In this document: piece after piece, positions 38,253-50,500 of the stretch
Position numbering within the stretch: position 1 is the first letter of the stretch
Layout: every line of letters starts with the position of its first letter
Assembly: GCA_963995505.1 (NCBI GenBank)
Contig: OZ023198.1
Coordinates: forward strand, 11,523,141-11,587,140
From: Hypericum androsaemum
Lineage: Eukaryota; Streptophyta; Magnoliopsida; Malpighiales; Hypericaceae
Reading direction: 5' to 3'
Length of the DNA stretch: 64,000 nt
Notes under the pieces: model-generated
The model's database searches: none
What the model saw: the letters and a program-made list of their open reading frames with translations, nothing else
What the model was told of the DNA's origin: nothing
Position numbers and translations under genes: made by a program

Positions 38253-38323
38253 TGGGGCCTGGCCAAGTGGTAAGGCAACGGATTTTGGTCTCGGTATTCG
38301 AGGGTTTGACTCTTTTCGTCCCA
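38253..38323 (+). pseudogene. Plastid-type tRNA-Gln(UUG)-like relic
   Basis: The 71-base stretch follows plastid trnQ-UUG closely: TGGGGCC, then GGCCAAGTGGTAAGGCAACG (D arm), a TTTTGGT anticodon loop, a TTCGAGGG... T arm and the 3' end CGTCCCA. Substitutions break pairs in the acceptor and anticodon stems, and the T loop has TTTGA for TTCGA, so it is not a working tRNA. It is most simply a nuclear insertion of plastid DNA, though no plastid flanking sequence is visible. Confidence 0.6.
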
Positions 38324-38536
38324 CCACCTACCTAGAATGAGTCTTGAACAACCGTTTCAATTTTGCCGATGTTTGTCACTATTCAAAAATCTCACTCTAC
38401 TCGAATTTGAGCTAGTGAGTGTTCAGATATCCGGGTTATACAAAACGTAACGCATCAAGATGAAGACCTCCATTTCATACTGGGATTTGCCTTTTCCGAT
38501 TCTTTGAAGAAAAGAGAGCCACCAAGCAACCAAGTT

Positions 38537-38669
38537 TTTTTTTTGTTATAAACGGGGGCAGAGTAGCCTCTTAACTTTTATTTATAAGCGAACTGATACA
38601 ATAGACCGAGCACATTGGGGTAGACTAATTCCTCTAGATCATCAAGTACACATACAAATCAGTTAGAAA
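38537..38669 (-). mobile_element. Short LINE or SINE 3' end with target duplication
   Basis: A 133-bp insert starts with a T run (an A tail on the minus strand) and is flanked by the perfect 10-bp repeat CAACCAAGTT (38527-38536 and 38670-38679). The sequence next to the tail (TATAAATAAAAGTTAAGAGG on the minus strand) is LINE-3'-end-like. It is too short to classify further. Confidence 0.65.
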
Positions 38670-38679
38670 CAACCAAGTT

Positions 38680-39053
38680 AGAAACAAATATTCTATCTTC
38701 AAATCTGTTGTAAGATGAAGAGTTTTTGAGGTACAAAATAGCTCTGACATGATTCTCTAAAAAAATATATAGCTCTGACATGGAAATTATTACAATTTTT
38801 TGAGGGGTAAAAAACTATAATCCCATTAGCCAAAATGAATCAATCATACCTCTTCACCTACTAACATTGGTTTGTGTAGTGTATTCATTCTATAGTGAAT
38901 CAAAATCTAGAAGGAAAGAGAAGAAAAATGAGAAATTCCTAACAAAGCCAAAATTTTCCTATTTCTGACTCTACAATACTGCAGCTAGAAGCTATATGCT
39001 GTCTCTGAACCTTGAAGATTGCATCATCCTTTGAGATCAAGAAGGAGTTCATC
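38680..39053 (-). other. 3' flank of GAUT11
   Basis: The GAUT11 3' untranslated region is expected here. I see nothing else. Confidence 0.5.
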
Positions 39054-41496
39054 TCAACTTGTCACACATTGACAGAAATAAGGGTGACTTCGGTTTATGT
39101 ACTTCTCCCAGAGATGCTTGTACCTGCATATGGCCAGCTTCAGCCACGGCTTCATGTACCCGTTGAAATGGAGAACCGCAGCACTATCAATCAACCGGTT
39201 GTCTATATCCGTATCGTATCCCAATCCTAACACGTGCCATCTCCGGTCTAGAGGCTCCGTCAGTCCATAAAACGCTAAAAGAGCAGGAGGGAGTGTTCCT
39301 AGCTTCCACAGAGTTTTGTCGGCATTCTGCTCCTGCCAATAGTGATAGCGTCCAGTCACGTTGGCCTTTCTCCAGGCAACCAGATCGAAGACGTTCATGC
39401 CAAACGCCCACCCGCAAGCTTGTGGGTCAAACTTCGAGCTGATGAGGGGGCTTGAGAAATTGAGATACTTGTAATAGCGGTGAAATGCCTCGAGACAAGT
39501 CTCCACAGCCCCATTCACATTTCCATGTAGGTCCAACAGAAAAAGTTGTGTTAGGTCCTTTTGGACAACAACATCGTCATCAAGGAAGACCATCTTCTCA
39601 AGCTGGGGATAAATCTCAGGGATGTAAAATCGTAGATGGTTTAACAAAGAGACAAACTTGGGGTGGCGAAGTTTCGGATCAGCCTTCGCGTCTTCATAAC
39701 TCCCAAAGTAGTAGGTCCGCACATCTTCATCTAGGAGTTGCTTGACCATCGGAGAATAAGATGCATTCAACCATGTCAACTCTTCCACACTCTTTACTTC
39801 CACAATGGCCCCTTTAAAATCATTACTTAGGAACCATGCTTGCATAGATCCATAGGTTACTCCGTCCGTCACAACATGGAAAACAAGCTGCTTCGGATGG
39901 TCAGCATTGCTGATCGTAGAATTGATAACCACAGAAGTAGCTAGAACATTGTCTGAGAAAATGCAAAAGTGGTAAAGGTTGTTATCCACAACTCTAGGAG
40001 AATTCTGGTTCTCGTCTGCATTATGTTGAAGGGAAGGAGTCTTAAGCCAATCTATCAAGAGCTTCACTTTCAAGCAATGGAGGTTCTTGGGTAAAGCTTC
40101 AGCTGCTAACTGCCCAAAAATAGAGCTCTGAACAGAAGCCGCATTTGCACGCTGTTCAAGGGCTTGAATATGAGATTTCATTGACATGATCATGACTGCA
40201 ATATCGTAGTGAGCATCTTGTGCCTTGAAAATTAATTTTGACAAGCTACTGATTAAAGGTTCGGCTTCTTCAAGAGTCATGGGCTCCCCTCTCATGGCAG
40301 CTTTTGAAAGCAGAAGCTGGCAACTTCGAATCTTTTTGCTGAGCTCCCAAGCAAGGTGAAGGTTGTTGTTCTCCTTTGCAATAATGACATAAGCTTTAGC
40401 TAGTATCAGTTGCTCTCCTAGCTGCCTTGAAAATGAGCTAGCACGTAATCGTTCAGTTGTGAAGTTAAATCGCTCAAGATTAACTGAATCTGCTCTTGAA
40501 TCCTGGCAAAAGAAGTTTCAGTTTCATAAGTCCATGCACATCCAGAATAATAAAAGTAGCATGCTTGTTGTATCCTTTGCCTACAAAAGAAGATTTGATC
40601 CTCTTCCCACACATGACGACTGCTAAGGAACACTTGTCGGGTGACTTCATAGTCAAACCGACCACATCCCATCAAATTTTCTTTCTGACAATGCTTAATT
40701 AAACAAACAGTTTTTTGTTGCTAAATAACCCAAACAAACAATTTGCATGACTGTAATCTAGTTAGTGCCTGTAGAGCGCTAAAAAATTTCAGAATCAGAA
40801 CAAGAATTCAAGCTATCTTTCAATTGAAGGGCAGGAACTAGATGCGGAACGCAACCAACATAGCATCTGATCCAATTACTCTGAGCCCATTTCATTACAG
40901 TAGTTACAAATCACAACCCTAAACCAACCAAGGGTTTTGAGAGATGAAGGATCTCGGTACCCTATCAGCATTCAGCCAGCCAAGGACTAAAAGCCAACGA
41001 AGAGACTCTTCCAAGGTTCCTAACCACAACAGGTTCATCAACCCTCTCGAGATGGAATCCTGCAGTACGCTAAAGAACCACAAAAACCTACCTACTCCGC
41101 CACGAGGATCCCACCTCTATGACCAATTAAACGCATCCCAAGCCATCCGGCGTCAAGATAAACAACCACGACAAACGCTTCAAGACCAATAGTTTGATGC
41201 ACAACCTAGGAAACCAATCCCACAGGGAAGCCTCAAACACAACTAAGCTCCTCTAAAAGGATCACAAAACACGTTCAAAGAACCCCAAATTAATGGAAAC
41301 CCCCAAACAAAAAGTAAAAAGGATCGAATTTAGGACTTGCCACTAAAGGCTGCTGCTGCTGCTCCACCCGATCATCCTCGCGTTGGTAATGATGGAGCAC
41401 AAACAACACCAATCCGGCGACCAGGAACATACCCAGTAAAGCCCAGATCCACCGCGAAAGCTTCCTCCTGACAGGTCGCCGGTCCTTCTTCCTCAT
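39054..41496 (-). CDS. GAUT11: Galacturonosyltransferase, GAUT11 type (GT8)
   Basis: Two exons (41344-41496; 39054-40502) join in phase to 533 residues, the family length. A short basic N-terminus (KKDRRPVRRK) and a transmembrane segment at about 16-34 (WIWALLGMFLVAGLVLFVL) make it a type II Golgi membrane protein. The GT8 catalytic domain follows, with the metal- and sugar-nucleotide-binding FLDDDVVVQ (Asp359-361), the GAVETCLEAFHRYYKYLNFS block, GWAFGMNVFDL, TLWKLGTLPP and the C-terminal HFNGYMKPW. GAUT proteins add galacturonic acid from UDP-galacturonate to homogalacturonan for pectin. The text is nearer GAUT11 than GAUT10. An upstream in-frame GTG at 41511 is rejected because the ATG at 41496 matches the family start (M-R-basic). 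Confidence 0.95.
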
Positions 41497-41862
41497 CTCG
41501 TCACCAACCACAGGATCAAGACTGGAACAAGAACCGACCCATCAAGGGAATTCAATAGACCATCAATGGGCGGTCTAAAGACTCCACCTTTACCGCTCAA
41601 GATTCAGAAAAGACTCGATCTTTACGCTAAGGAGGCGCCCACAGGTGAAAATCTCTATCTGGGTCAGATTCAAATGAGGAAAGGGAAGTGGGTTTCTTGA
41701 GGGGGGAGAAGGGGAAGGATCAATCAAAAGTATTAGAAGGGGAGGAGGGGATTGGGATTCTGTCGCCTCTCAGGACAGTGGCACATGAGACCATGTGATT
41801 GCTGCCGAGGGACAAGCGATGTAAATGGTGAGTTTGCTCGTCATAAATGGTTTTTTTTTTGG
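41497..41862 (-). promoter_or_regulatory. GAUT11 5' flank
   Basis: Contains the leader and proximal promoter, purine-rich on the plus strand near 41690-41750 (pyrimidine-rich leader on the coding strand). No core element was assigned. Confidence 0.4.
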
Positions 41863-43230
41863 ACAAATTACTCTCAAGTTCCTGGCCTTTGATCATCCTC
41901 TCCCTAGGGTCCCTAATTTTTGGAAAATGATTATCCCGTCCCTAAGTTTTGATGATAATAGACTCTCGGGTCCCTAGCTGACGTCATCGGCTTTTTTTTC
42001 ATTTTTGGTCATAAAAATGACCAAAATACCCTTAACCTTTGACCAAGAACATCAACAACAAAAAACTAACCCAAAAATAAGATCAAACTAACCAAAATCA
42101 AGAACAACACAAAAAATACTCAAAACCCAAGAACCAAGAGCATAAAATTCACCATCTCATTAAATTAACATCAAGCTTAATCCTCTATCACTTACGAATG
42201 CTTCATCCCCTGTCAAAAACTCAACCCAGAAGATCCTTCACCCACAAATCCTTCATCCCCAGCCAAAAACCCAAACCCACTAACAAAATCAAAATTCAAT
42301 AAACAAACCCAATAACGTACTAGCATTCTGGTTGGTTCTCTGATTTTCTTCGATTAGTTCTTGGATTTTGTTCAAGCCGACGGAGAAGATGAGACGTCCT
42401 CAACGTTGGATCAACTCAAGGCGGAGTTCCCAGTCGCTAAGGTCACCGGCAGCGCCTCCAAAAGCAGAAGGCGGAGCTCCCCGTCGTCATACCCCTCTCT
42501 CAATTAATCCACTAACCAACCAACAACCCCTTTCAATTACAAGTACGATAATGACGATGACCTAGGGCTGGGAGGAGAGAGGAGGAAGAAGGTTGCACTC
42601 GTTCAGACCAACCAACAACCCCCGTTCAGGCCACTCTGCTGCCGACATGCTTGCACTCGTCGTGGATGTCTCCGGCGTCCCCTCACCGGTGATCAAGGCC
42701 GCCTCGTTCTAGTTAAAGACCGGCCGTACCAAATTTGGTCAATAACGACCCTAGCATTGTCGATAGCAAAAATCCAAATAGTCGGGGCGAGAGTGGAAAG
42801 AATTTTTGGGTTTTTAACGAATCCCAAAAAGGGAATTTCTAGGTTCTTAATTTCTGGGTTCTTGTTTGTTTTATTGGGTGTTTTAAATTTTTAATTGGGA
42901 TATTATCGAGTGAAATGTTAATTAGATATTTTTTGTGTTGTTCTTGATGTTCGTGGTTGTGTTCTTGATTTTGGTTAGTTTGATCTTATTTTAGGGTTAG
43001 TTTTTGGTTGTATTCTTGATCAAATGTTAAGGGTATTTTGGTCGTTCTATGACCAAAAATGAAAAAAAGAGCTGATGACGTCAGCCAGGGACCCGAGAGT
43101 CTATTATCATCAAAACTTAAGGATGAGACAATCATTTTCCAAAAGTTAGGGACCCTAGGAGGAGGATGACCAAAGGTCAAGAACCGTAGGAGGAGGATGA
43201 TCAAAGGTTACGGACTTGAGAGTAATTTGT
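41863..43230. mobile_element. Long-inverted-repeat foldback element (family B)
   Basis: The left arm from 41863 (ACAAATTACTCTCAAGTTCC) is matched in reverse complement by the right arm ending at 43230, over roughly 250-300 bp. Shared blocks include TTTGGAAAATGATTATC, TTTTGATGATAATAGACTCT, CTGACGTCATC and GGTCATTTT/AAAATGACC. The right arm has an extra ~35-bp duplication (GGAGGAGGATGA twice). About 0.75 kb lies between the arms, partly G and C rich (42380-42720), and may be captured host sequence. No clear target duplication was found. The termini are related to the element at 55970-56559. Confidence 0.8.
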
Positions 43231-44589
43231 GGATTCTGGAGGGAGAGGATGACCAATCGAATGGGGTTTGGGGTGGGAGGCTCACTTCCACTTTCTTTGT
43301 GGATTCTGGAGTGGGGATGGTTGCTTGGGATTTTTTTCTCTAGAAATTAATCATATCTAAATATAAATTATACTAACTAATTCATGTTTAAATAATAGAG
43401 GTTTATGTTATTTTTTTCTAAAAATATTAAAATTAGATTTTTGACCAATAAATATGTAAATGCCAAATATTGATTTTGACTATACTCAAATCACATAAAT
43501 TCTCGTCTTCTAAGGTTATTAAAATGTTACAGTCGATTGATATATATATATATATAAACAAGACGATGATACCATTTGAAGACAATTCAGAAGATAAAAG
43601 ATGATGTAAAATTTATCAAACAAACAAGTATAGCACAAATTAACACCTTAAATATTTTTCTTCGTAAATAATGTAAAAGCATATATATTTATTCAAAAAT
43701 ATCCCTTTATAAGAAAATTGAGTTTGAGATATAACACAAAATTTTTTTAAAAAATATTAATTATTACAATAGAGTCATCACTTGACGAGGAGGTTATTTT
43801 ATATGGGTTTTACTTAGAGATTTTTTTTATTGCTTTCAGTAATTTTTTGTTTGCACACGAAAAAAATCTGTAGATTGTACGGCGGGCAAAGCAGTGTAGT
43901 CCCATCAATTAATTTTCATACATTCGGCTCCTTTCTGATAGCATATTGCAATTTGCAATCACAAATATGCAATAATGCAATAACAAAATCATCGCTTTCA
44001 TGTTGAGAAGGTAACATTAATTAATGCAATGCTAGTTCAAGCCGTTCTTTTTCTATCTGATAAAAGAAAGTTAGATTCACTAAAATATTTTAAGTTCAAG
44101 TATCACAAATATAAAAATCTATTAAATGAGTCATTATTGAGTCGATAGAGTACTCGACTTTGAAAATAAGAATTAAAATAATTCATACATGAAGCATTTT
44201 GGATACAGTAATACAGAGGCCCACGTATGCTCCTCTTTCCCATGGGCCACCTCCTTATGATTAACCGCCATATAATGGGCCTTTTTCTCTGGCCCAATAC
44301 CAGAAGCGACATATTGTTGCTTGCTTGCTTTGCCTCTTCCACTATAGCTCGGCCCTTCTCCTTTTTATTAGAACAAAAAATAACTAGTATATTTGTTTAG
44401 GTTGGGAAATCTGTAAATAACAAGACATCAAGGTCCTTTGGGTGGACAAACTTTCAGTCCCCAGGGACTTCTGCAATATTTACAAATCCAATCGACTATG
44501 AGAAATGAGACTAAACTTACAATTTGGCAAATCAGCCAACAAAGACTTGAGGCTAAAAATAAATGGTTCAACTTGTCAATAGACTAATG
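43231..44589. other. Intergenic, nothing recognised
   Basis: Mostly AT-rich. A 15-bp direct repeat (TTTGTGGATTCTGGA at about 43227 and 43297) and a short (TA)n run near 43543 are the only structures seen. Confidence 0.4.
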
Positions 44590-46340
44590 AGGAAAGATCA
44601 TTTACATAATTCTTAGCCAAAATACAATAATCTCAACAACTGAAGGCACCGCATGGAACTTCTGCTTGATCAACTTCAGGGCAAGATCAATAGTATGCAG
44701 CTCCACTTCCGAAGGAGAGCAACACTCCCCCAAATCCGTCTGACTTCCAATAACAATGCCTCAAGAGTTTCTAGCAATGACAGCCAAACTTGTTGAACAT
44801 GATTCATTCACCAAGAAAAGCATTGCAGTTGAGCTTCACAACTCCATCAGCCAGAGCAATCCATGAACCTTGACTACCAACAACTAGCCATTTAACATCC
44901 TACAGAAGTGTACCTTGTGCAAAAACTCATAAATAAGAAGCACGATGCATAGTAACAAAGGGATCAATCTTATCACTATTGAAGATAAACTTGTTTCTTG
45001 CCAACCAAATACCCCATCAAAAATATAGCAAGAGATTGCCGATCAGAATTTGCAAATGAATTCAGCGTCATAAACACAGATTTTGGCCAGATGCTAAACG
45101 TCAGATGCACATTAGAATCAAATCTAAATTCAAAGGGACTAGAAAGCCAAGTGGCACGTGTATGTGGGCATGTAAACATCATATGCAAAATGGTCTCGTC
45201 AGCAACAAAACAGAGTTGACATTGAGCATAGTTGGAGAGATTTCTCCTAAACAGGCTTGCTGCAGAAGAAACACCATTCCGAATGAGACACCAGATAAAA
45301 TTATGTAGCTTTGGCAGGACCTGTTGGAATTAAATGACAATAAATGCAAAGGGAGCCCAAGATGGGAAGGCCCAAGGTGGGAGGAGAAATCATTACCACA
45401 TTGGAAAATGGCACAAAAAAAACTTTCAAGTATATAAGGAGGAACTCCAAGCTAGTGAAATATTAAGTATTCCACCTGAAGTGCTGAGAGGCTGGTTGCG
45501 AGTAGCACCATCCGAGCACGTGCACGCACGTGTCGCGAGGAGCTGGAGGAGCCTTAAGATTTTTGTCCGAATCCGGAGTGCCTCACGAAGGAGTGCGAGT
45601 ACAGGCTGCTATCTGAAGGGTTGCCCATCTAGAATGTCCACCGAAGAAACACAAGCAGACTGCTGGCCGAAGAGGGGCCTAAAGGGCAGCCTGCCTGTTA
45701 TCTGAAAGGATGTGTCTCCTCGGAAGTGCAGGTTGCCACACTCGTGCCCCCTCGGAATTGCCTGCCTGTAACCCTCCACAGCTTATAAATAGGCCTCTCC
45801 CCCTCATTTACAAATCATCCCGAATACTCATTGCATAAGTATTCATTAGCAATAGTCGTTCTCTCTCTCAAGAAAGGTCAGAGTATCCAAAGGTTCACCG
45901 AGGCTTCGAGAGTCATTGTACTACGATCTTGAAGTGCTAAGTCGTTGTATTTTGGGGACGATTGCCATAGCCCGTAAACACTGAATACGGGACAATCTCG
46001 TCTTACGGAGAAAGAGTCAAACTCTTGCCTCGACTTAGATCATAATCAAGTACACCATCATCTGGTCAAACAATAAGACCTTAAGCTTCCACAGACGCCT
46101 CCAGATACCTGGATCAAAAGGGCCATTATTTGTGTCCACACCCTGCAAATTCAAAGAAATAAGATGATGAGTTTTGAGAACATGATAACCCTGCTTAACT
46201 AAGTATTTCCCATCAAGACAAAACTTCCAAATAAGCCTATCGGGACCTATCACGCGTGACAAACTGATATGAAATGGCCTGCACTTCCTCCTGTGAGAAA
46301 AAGTGCTGGATTAGTTCCATCCTCGACCCTTCTCCTTGGC
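44590..46340 (-). pseudogene. LINE fragment: zf-RVT and RNase H-like tail
   Basis: On the minus strand, from 46262 downward, the text DRLIWKFCLDGKYLVKQGY, GIWRRLWKLKV and, after an interruption, PKLHNFIW and MMFTCPHTRATWLSS is the zinc-binding reverse-transcriptase tail (zf-RVT) of plant LINEs. Below 44900, KLNCNAFLGE and GIVIGSQTDLGECCS recall the RVT_3 RNase H-like domain. Stops and shifts are frequent. The sequence is split between V-L and P-K by the solo LTR at 45322-46075; removing the LTR makes the two halves continuous. No intact ORF2 or 5' end was found. Confidence 0.8.
45322..46075 (+). repeat. Solo LTR inserted in the LINE
   Basis: The insert starts TGTTGGAATTAAATGAC and ends GGTCAAACAATA, with flanks GGACC (45317-45321) and AGACC (46076-46080), a 5-bp duplication with one mismatch. 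A strong TATA box in GCTTATAAATAGGCC (about 45781-45795) followed by a C-rich stretch and TCTCTCTC fits an LTR promoter in plus orientation. There are no internal retrotransposon sequences, so it is a solo LTR. Its end is TA rather than CA. Confidence 0.8.
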
Positions 46341-47569
46341 CTCTTGTAATACTACCTCAGAAATATGTTGGCATGCTAAAAAAATATGATATATTTGATA
46401 AAATTGTCCAAAAATATTATGCATTCATCTAAAATTGAAAACTTCAATCACTACGACTCCTCTTAACAGAAAATCACTTAGATCAACGTAGCAATGTTAT
46501 GTATTTGTTTGAAATACTTCGTTATTTTTTAAATATTTTACCCGGCTCGAATCTTGATTCTCCTACGACAATAGGTTCCAATCATTAATAATAATTATGT
46601 GTTGGCTGGCACATAATTTTTTTTATTGGGACAAGTGTCAAAGTACCTAGCACTTTTAGGTAGGGTGACCATGAACTCAATTGAATTTGGAATTCGATTC
46701 AATTAGTAAAAAAATTGATTCAAATTCGAACTAGTTCATACAAATCAAAATTCGGATACGAATTCATCCTTGGACAAATTGAAAACGAACCGTAATTTTC
46801 ATAATGTAAATTTAACAAATTATAATTCGAATTTGTCCGAATTCAACCCATAATCACCGTAAAAAAGAATATTTTCCAATAATAAATAATATCAAGTTGA
46901 TAACAAGAAATTCTAGTATAACTAGAATTTATCGAGTTCAAAATTGACAACGCAATTTGCATTAAAATAACAAGGCGAATTAAATAGAGTCTGCAGGATA
47001 CAAATAATTATTAGACCTGCAGGGAAGGGCAATTAGTACCCCTTGTACATGCTTAAACATTAAAAAAAATCCGCTCATAGGAATAAAAAGTTACATTTTT
47101 TCAAGAATAAAGATACTTTAGTATAATGTATTATTAAAAATAAATATTTAAAGTTTTGTATTATGAAAACTCTGAAAAATACCTTGTATTTATCTAAAAC
47201 TATCATTTAATTGTAGAACTTGAAAGACAACAAGATCCTTCCTTGGAGATAAAGGGGAGGAGGAAGATGATTGAATTTTTTTTAATTAAAAATTTAACCC
47301 ACATCAAACTTTTTCTAGTCATTGTGGCCACGTCACTACCAAGTTGTCCACATCATCTCTAATTCCCGGAATTTTCAAGTTCTACCATTAAATGGTAGAT
47401 TAAGATAAATACAAGGTACTTTTTTAAAAATTTTATAATACAATGTGTAAAGTGTCTATTTCTAATAATATATGGTACTTAAAGTTTCTTGAACACTTTT
47501 TCCAATTCATTTCTTAACTGGAGAGGAAAATATTACTCCCTCCATTTCATGAATACAAATTAAAAGCAG
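46341..47569 (-). other. Downstream flank of the MADS gene
   Basis: AT-rich with no recognised gene. A diffuse inverted similarity exists between 47080-47220 and 47360-47520 (shared TTTTTAAAAATTTTATAATA/CTATCATTTAATTG-type blocks), possibly another worn foldback element. Confidence 0.35.
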
Positions 47570-50500
47570 CTACGGGAGGAAATTACTGAAATAATCCCAG
47601 CTATGGCCATTAATTTTTGCATGACTAGAATCGATGTCAACCCCATCTGGACCGCCACGATTAATGTACCTGCAAATGTCAAAATCTTGCAATAAAGTTA
47701 GAATATTTATATTCAACCAAAAATATTAAGGCGACAAATTAGTGAATATTTCAGACTTATAAACAAGCTCATCACACTCCTAACTAGCAATGTAGTAATA
47801 TCAATATTTCTTCTCAGACGTAGCACATCGGACCGAAGTTTGCACGGACCTTAACCTCGCTAACATGCCATGACATGAGAGAGCGAAAATAATAATGGGT
47901 CACAGATTTTGTAAGAGCAATTAGCTCTGAGAACATGTTAGAGTATTTGAACTCCTAAAACGATAAATGTATAAATTATTCATACTTACAAACAAACTCA
48001 CGACTCTTGATACTAATCATGTAGTAACTTCAGCAGAAAATCAAATAATTAATCGAAAGGGTTTCATAGATTAGTGGATTGCAATTAGTACCCGATTTGG
48101 AGAGTTGGGTGTCCTCCCAATGGCTGAAAGGAACCGTCGGATTGAACGGAAAGGTGAGTGTATGGAATATTCTGTTCCTTCAATTCCCATCCAAGGCTAG
48201 GAGCAAGACGGCGATTCACTTCTTCTAGCTGAAGAAAATAACTTTTTTAGTAGTGACAATAAAAAATAATTAGAAACAAACACTTTTCTATGAACTATTT
48301 TGCAAAAATAGACTATCATACGGAAAGTGTACAAATCAGTCTTCGTAGTTGCATAAATAGACTGATTGATCCATGTGTAGTCGGTCTATAATATCGAAGA
48401 CGAAGTTTAATTTTTAGCATTTTAGAAATTTATATAAAAAATGCCATATTTTTTTAATGATAAAGTGTCAATGTTTTTGTGAATTTGAAAATAGAAGGAA
48501 GATATCTTGTCGGTTATTTTGATTTCTTTATCGTCATTAAAGGAAATGAATAATTATATTTTTCGGTTTAAAATGAAGATTTTATACCTTCCTCATCAAA
48601 GCTTTGTTGTCTTCAAGTAGGTCCGCTTCCTGCCACAGTTGACTCTCATCAGAAAAAAAGATTAAAACAAATTTAGTAAATTACGATGTACTTTCAAAAC
48701 CCGAAAATTTAAAAAAAAAATAAGTGTTCACTAAATTTTACCCTGCTTCGAAGGTCAGCTAGTTGATGAAGCAAGTATTGAGTCTGAAAAAAAACCATAG
48801 AAGTTGGAAAAATGAATAGATTGAGAGATTAGAATCATATAAAAACATCCAAAATGTATACATGCGATCATTTCATCTATATATTAGTTGGTCCAATTAT
48901 TCACTAATTTCAAATGCATCAGACTTAAATTGTATGAGCTTACTTTATCCATTACTTTCAATGTGGTGGATTTGTTTCACTTTTAAAATTCTCGATATCA
49001 TTCTGTCTCTATGCAAAAAATATATATTTCATTAACTAATTTAATTTTAAAAAATGAATAATAAAATGATATTAGCCCTCACATGCATAAATATTGAATA
49101 TCAATTTTTGAGGCAGGAGAGTCATTATATACCTTGGTACTCATGACTTGCTTCAGCGAGGTCTCAATTTGATGCTCCAGCTCACTAAGCTGATTAATGT
49201 TGAGTGAGCTGAGATCTTCCCCTAACATATTTCTACAGTACCAATAATATGATAGCTTTCAGCAAGAAGAAATATCAAATAGATTTTCATTGGTACTTTG
49301 ACCCTCCCTAATGGTTCTATTGGTATTTGTTTGGTGTTTTTTAGTTCGGTATCCCCCTGGTGTAATTTTGGTTTTAAGGTTGATCTTTTTGGTGTGATCC
49401 AGATAATATTTATCACTGCGAAAGCTTATGATAGACATTATCTTGATCCTTTGTTGTACTTTTGGTAGATATTTGGTGAATACAACTTTTATTTATCAAA
49501 AAAAATTTAGGGAGGAAGAAATATATGGTTTCAAACAACTAATAAATGAATAATGATGACTAATCTAAGTTCGAGAGTATATAATTTTTGAATGGTATCT
49601 GCTGCATTTTCAGGAGCTCGAATTCAAAATTTTTTAATTAAACTAAAATAACTATTTTGATAGTTGATGATTGATTCTAGGTAAAAGTCTACTTTAGTAC
49701 CCTGCAGTTTTGCGCCTTGACAGTCCACTACCTTGTGGTTTTAAAATGTTCGACCAAGTTACACAAGTTTTTCTAATTGACACTCCACTACTTGAATAAC
49801 TTTTTTGGACATAAATACCCACAAATATAATTAAGAAAAAAATTAGTTATAAATTATCCATTGAAATAAATCTGAAAAAATGAGAAAACCATTCTCCGGC
49901 TTTTATAATATTTTTCAATTTTTTATTTTTATAAAAGTTTAATTTTATTATTCTTGAGAGTATTTATGTCCAAAAAAGTTATTCAAGTAATGAAGTGTCA
50001 ATTAGAGAAATCTGTATCACTTGGTCGAACATTTTGAAAAATCACAGGATAATAGTATCTCAAAGCGCATAATCACAAAGTACTAAAGTAAACTTTTACC
50101 TTGATTCTAAAACTAATCAGTTTAAATTAAGCCTTTCACCTCTAAGAAACAAACTCTAAATAAATAAATAAAAATTGTTCGTTACCTCTGAGATTGTTGG
50201 AGGACCTCCACTCTTGTTTTGAGCTGGAGATAATCCTGGTAGGCATCCTGTTTTTTCAATATGTATAAATTAATATTTTTTAATAAGTGGTAGGCATTCT
50301 GTTTACAGTGCTCGATTGTATTTGTATTTATTTAATTAATTAACTAGCAACTGATCAAAACAGATTAAGACATGTTCCGAAAATGATTAAGGGGGTCAAG
50401 TTTTTAACATATGTGCGTGAATAATAAATGCTCAATACATTATGTTTAATTTCACATCTCTTATGCTCTATTTAATTATATCCATGCTGAAAAATTGATT

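Noticed and set aside
38253..38323. A functional tRNA-Gln gene
   Set aside because: Mismatches in the acceptor and anticodon stems and a changed T loop make it a relic.
41497..41511. GTG at 41511 as the GAUT11 start
   Set aside because: A non-ATG start is unlikely in a plant nuclear gene and the downstream ATG at 41496 matches the family start.
43231..43311. Direct repeat TTTGTGGATTCTGGA as the target duplication of the foldback element
   Set aside because: Both copies lie on the right side of the element, so they cannot be its flanking duplication.
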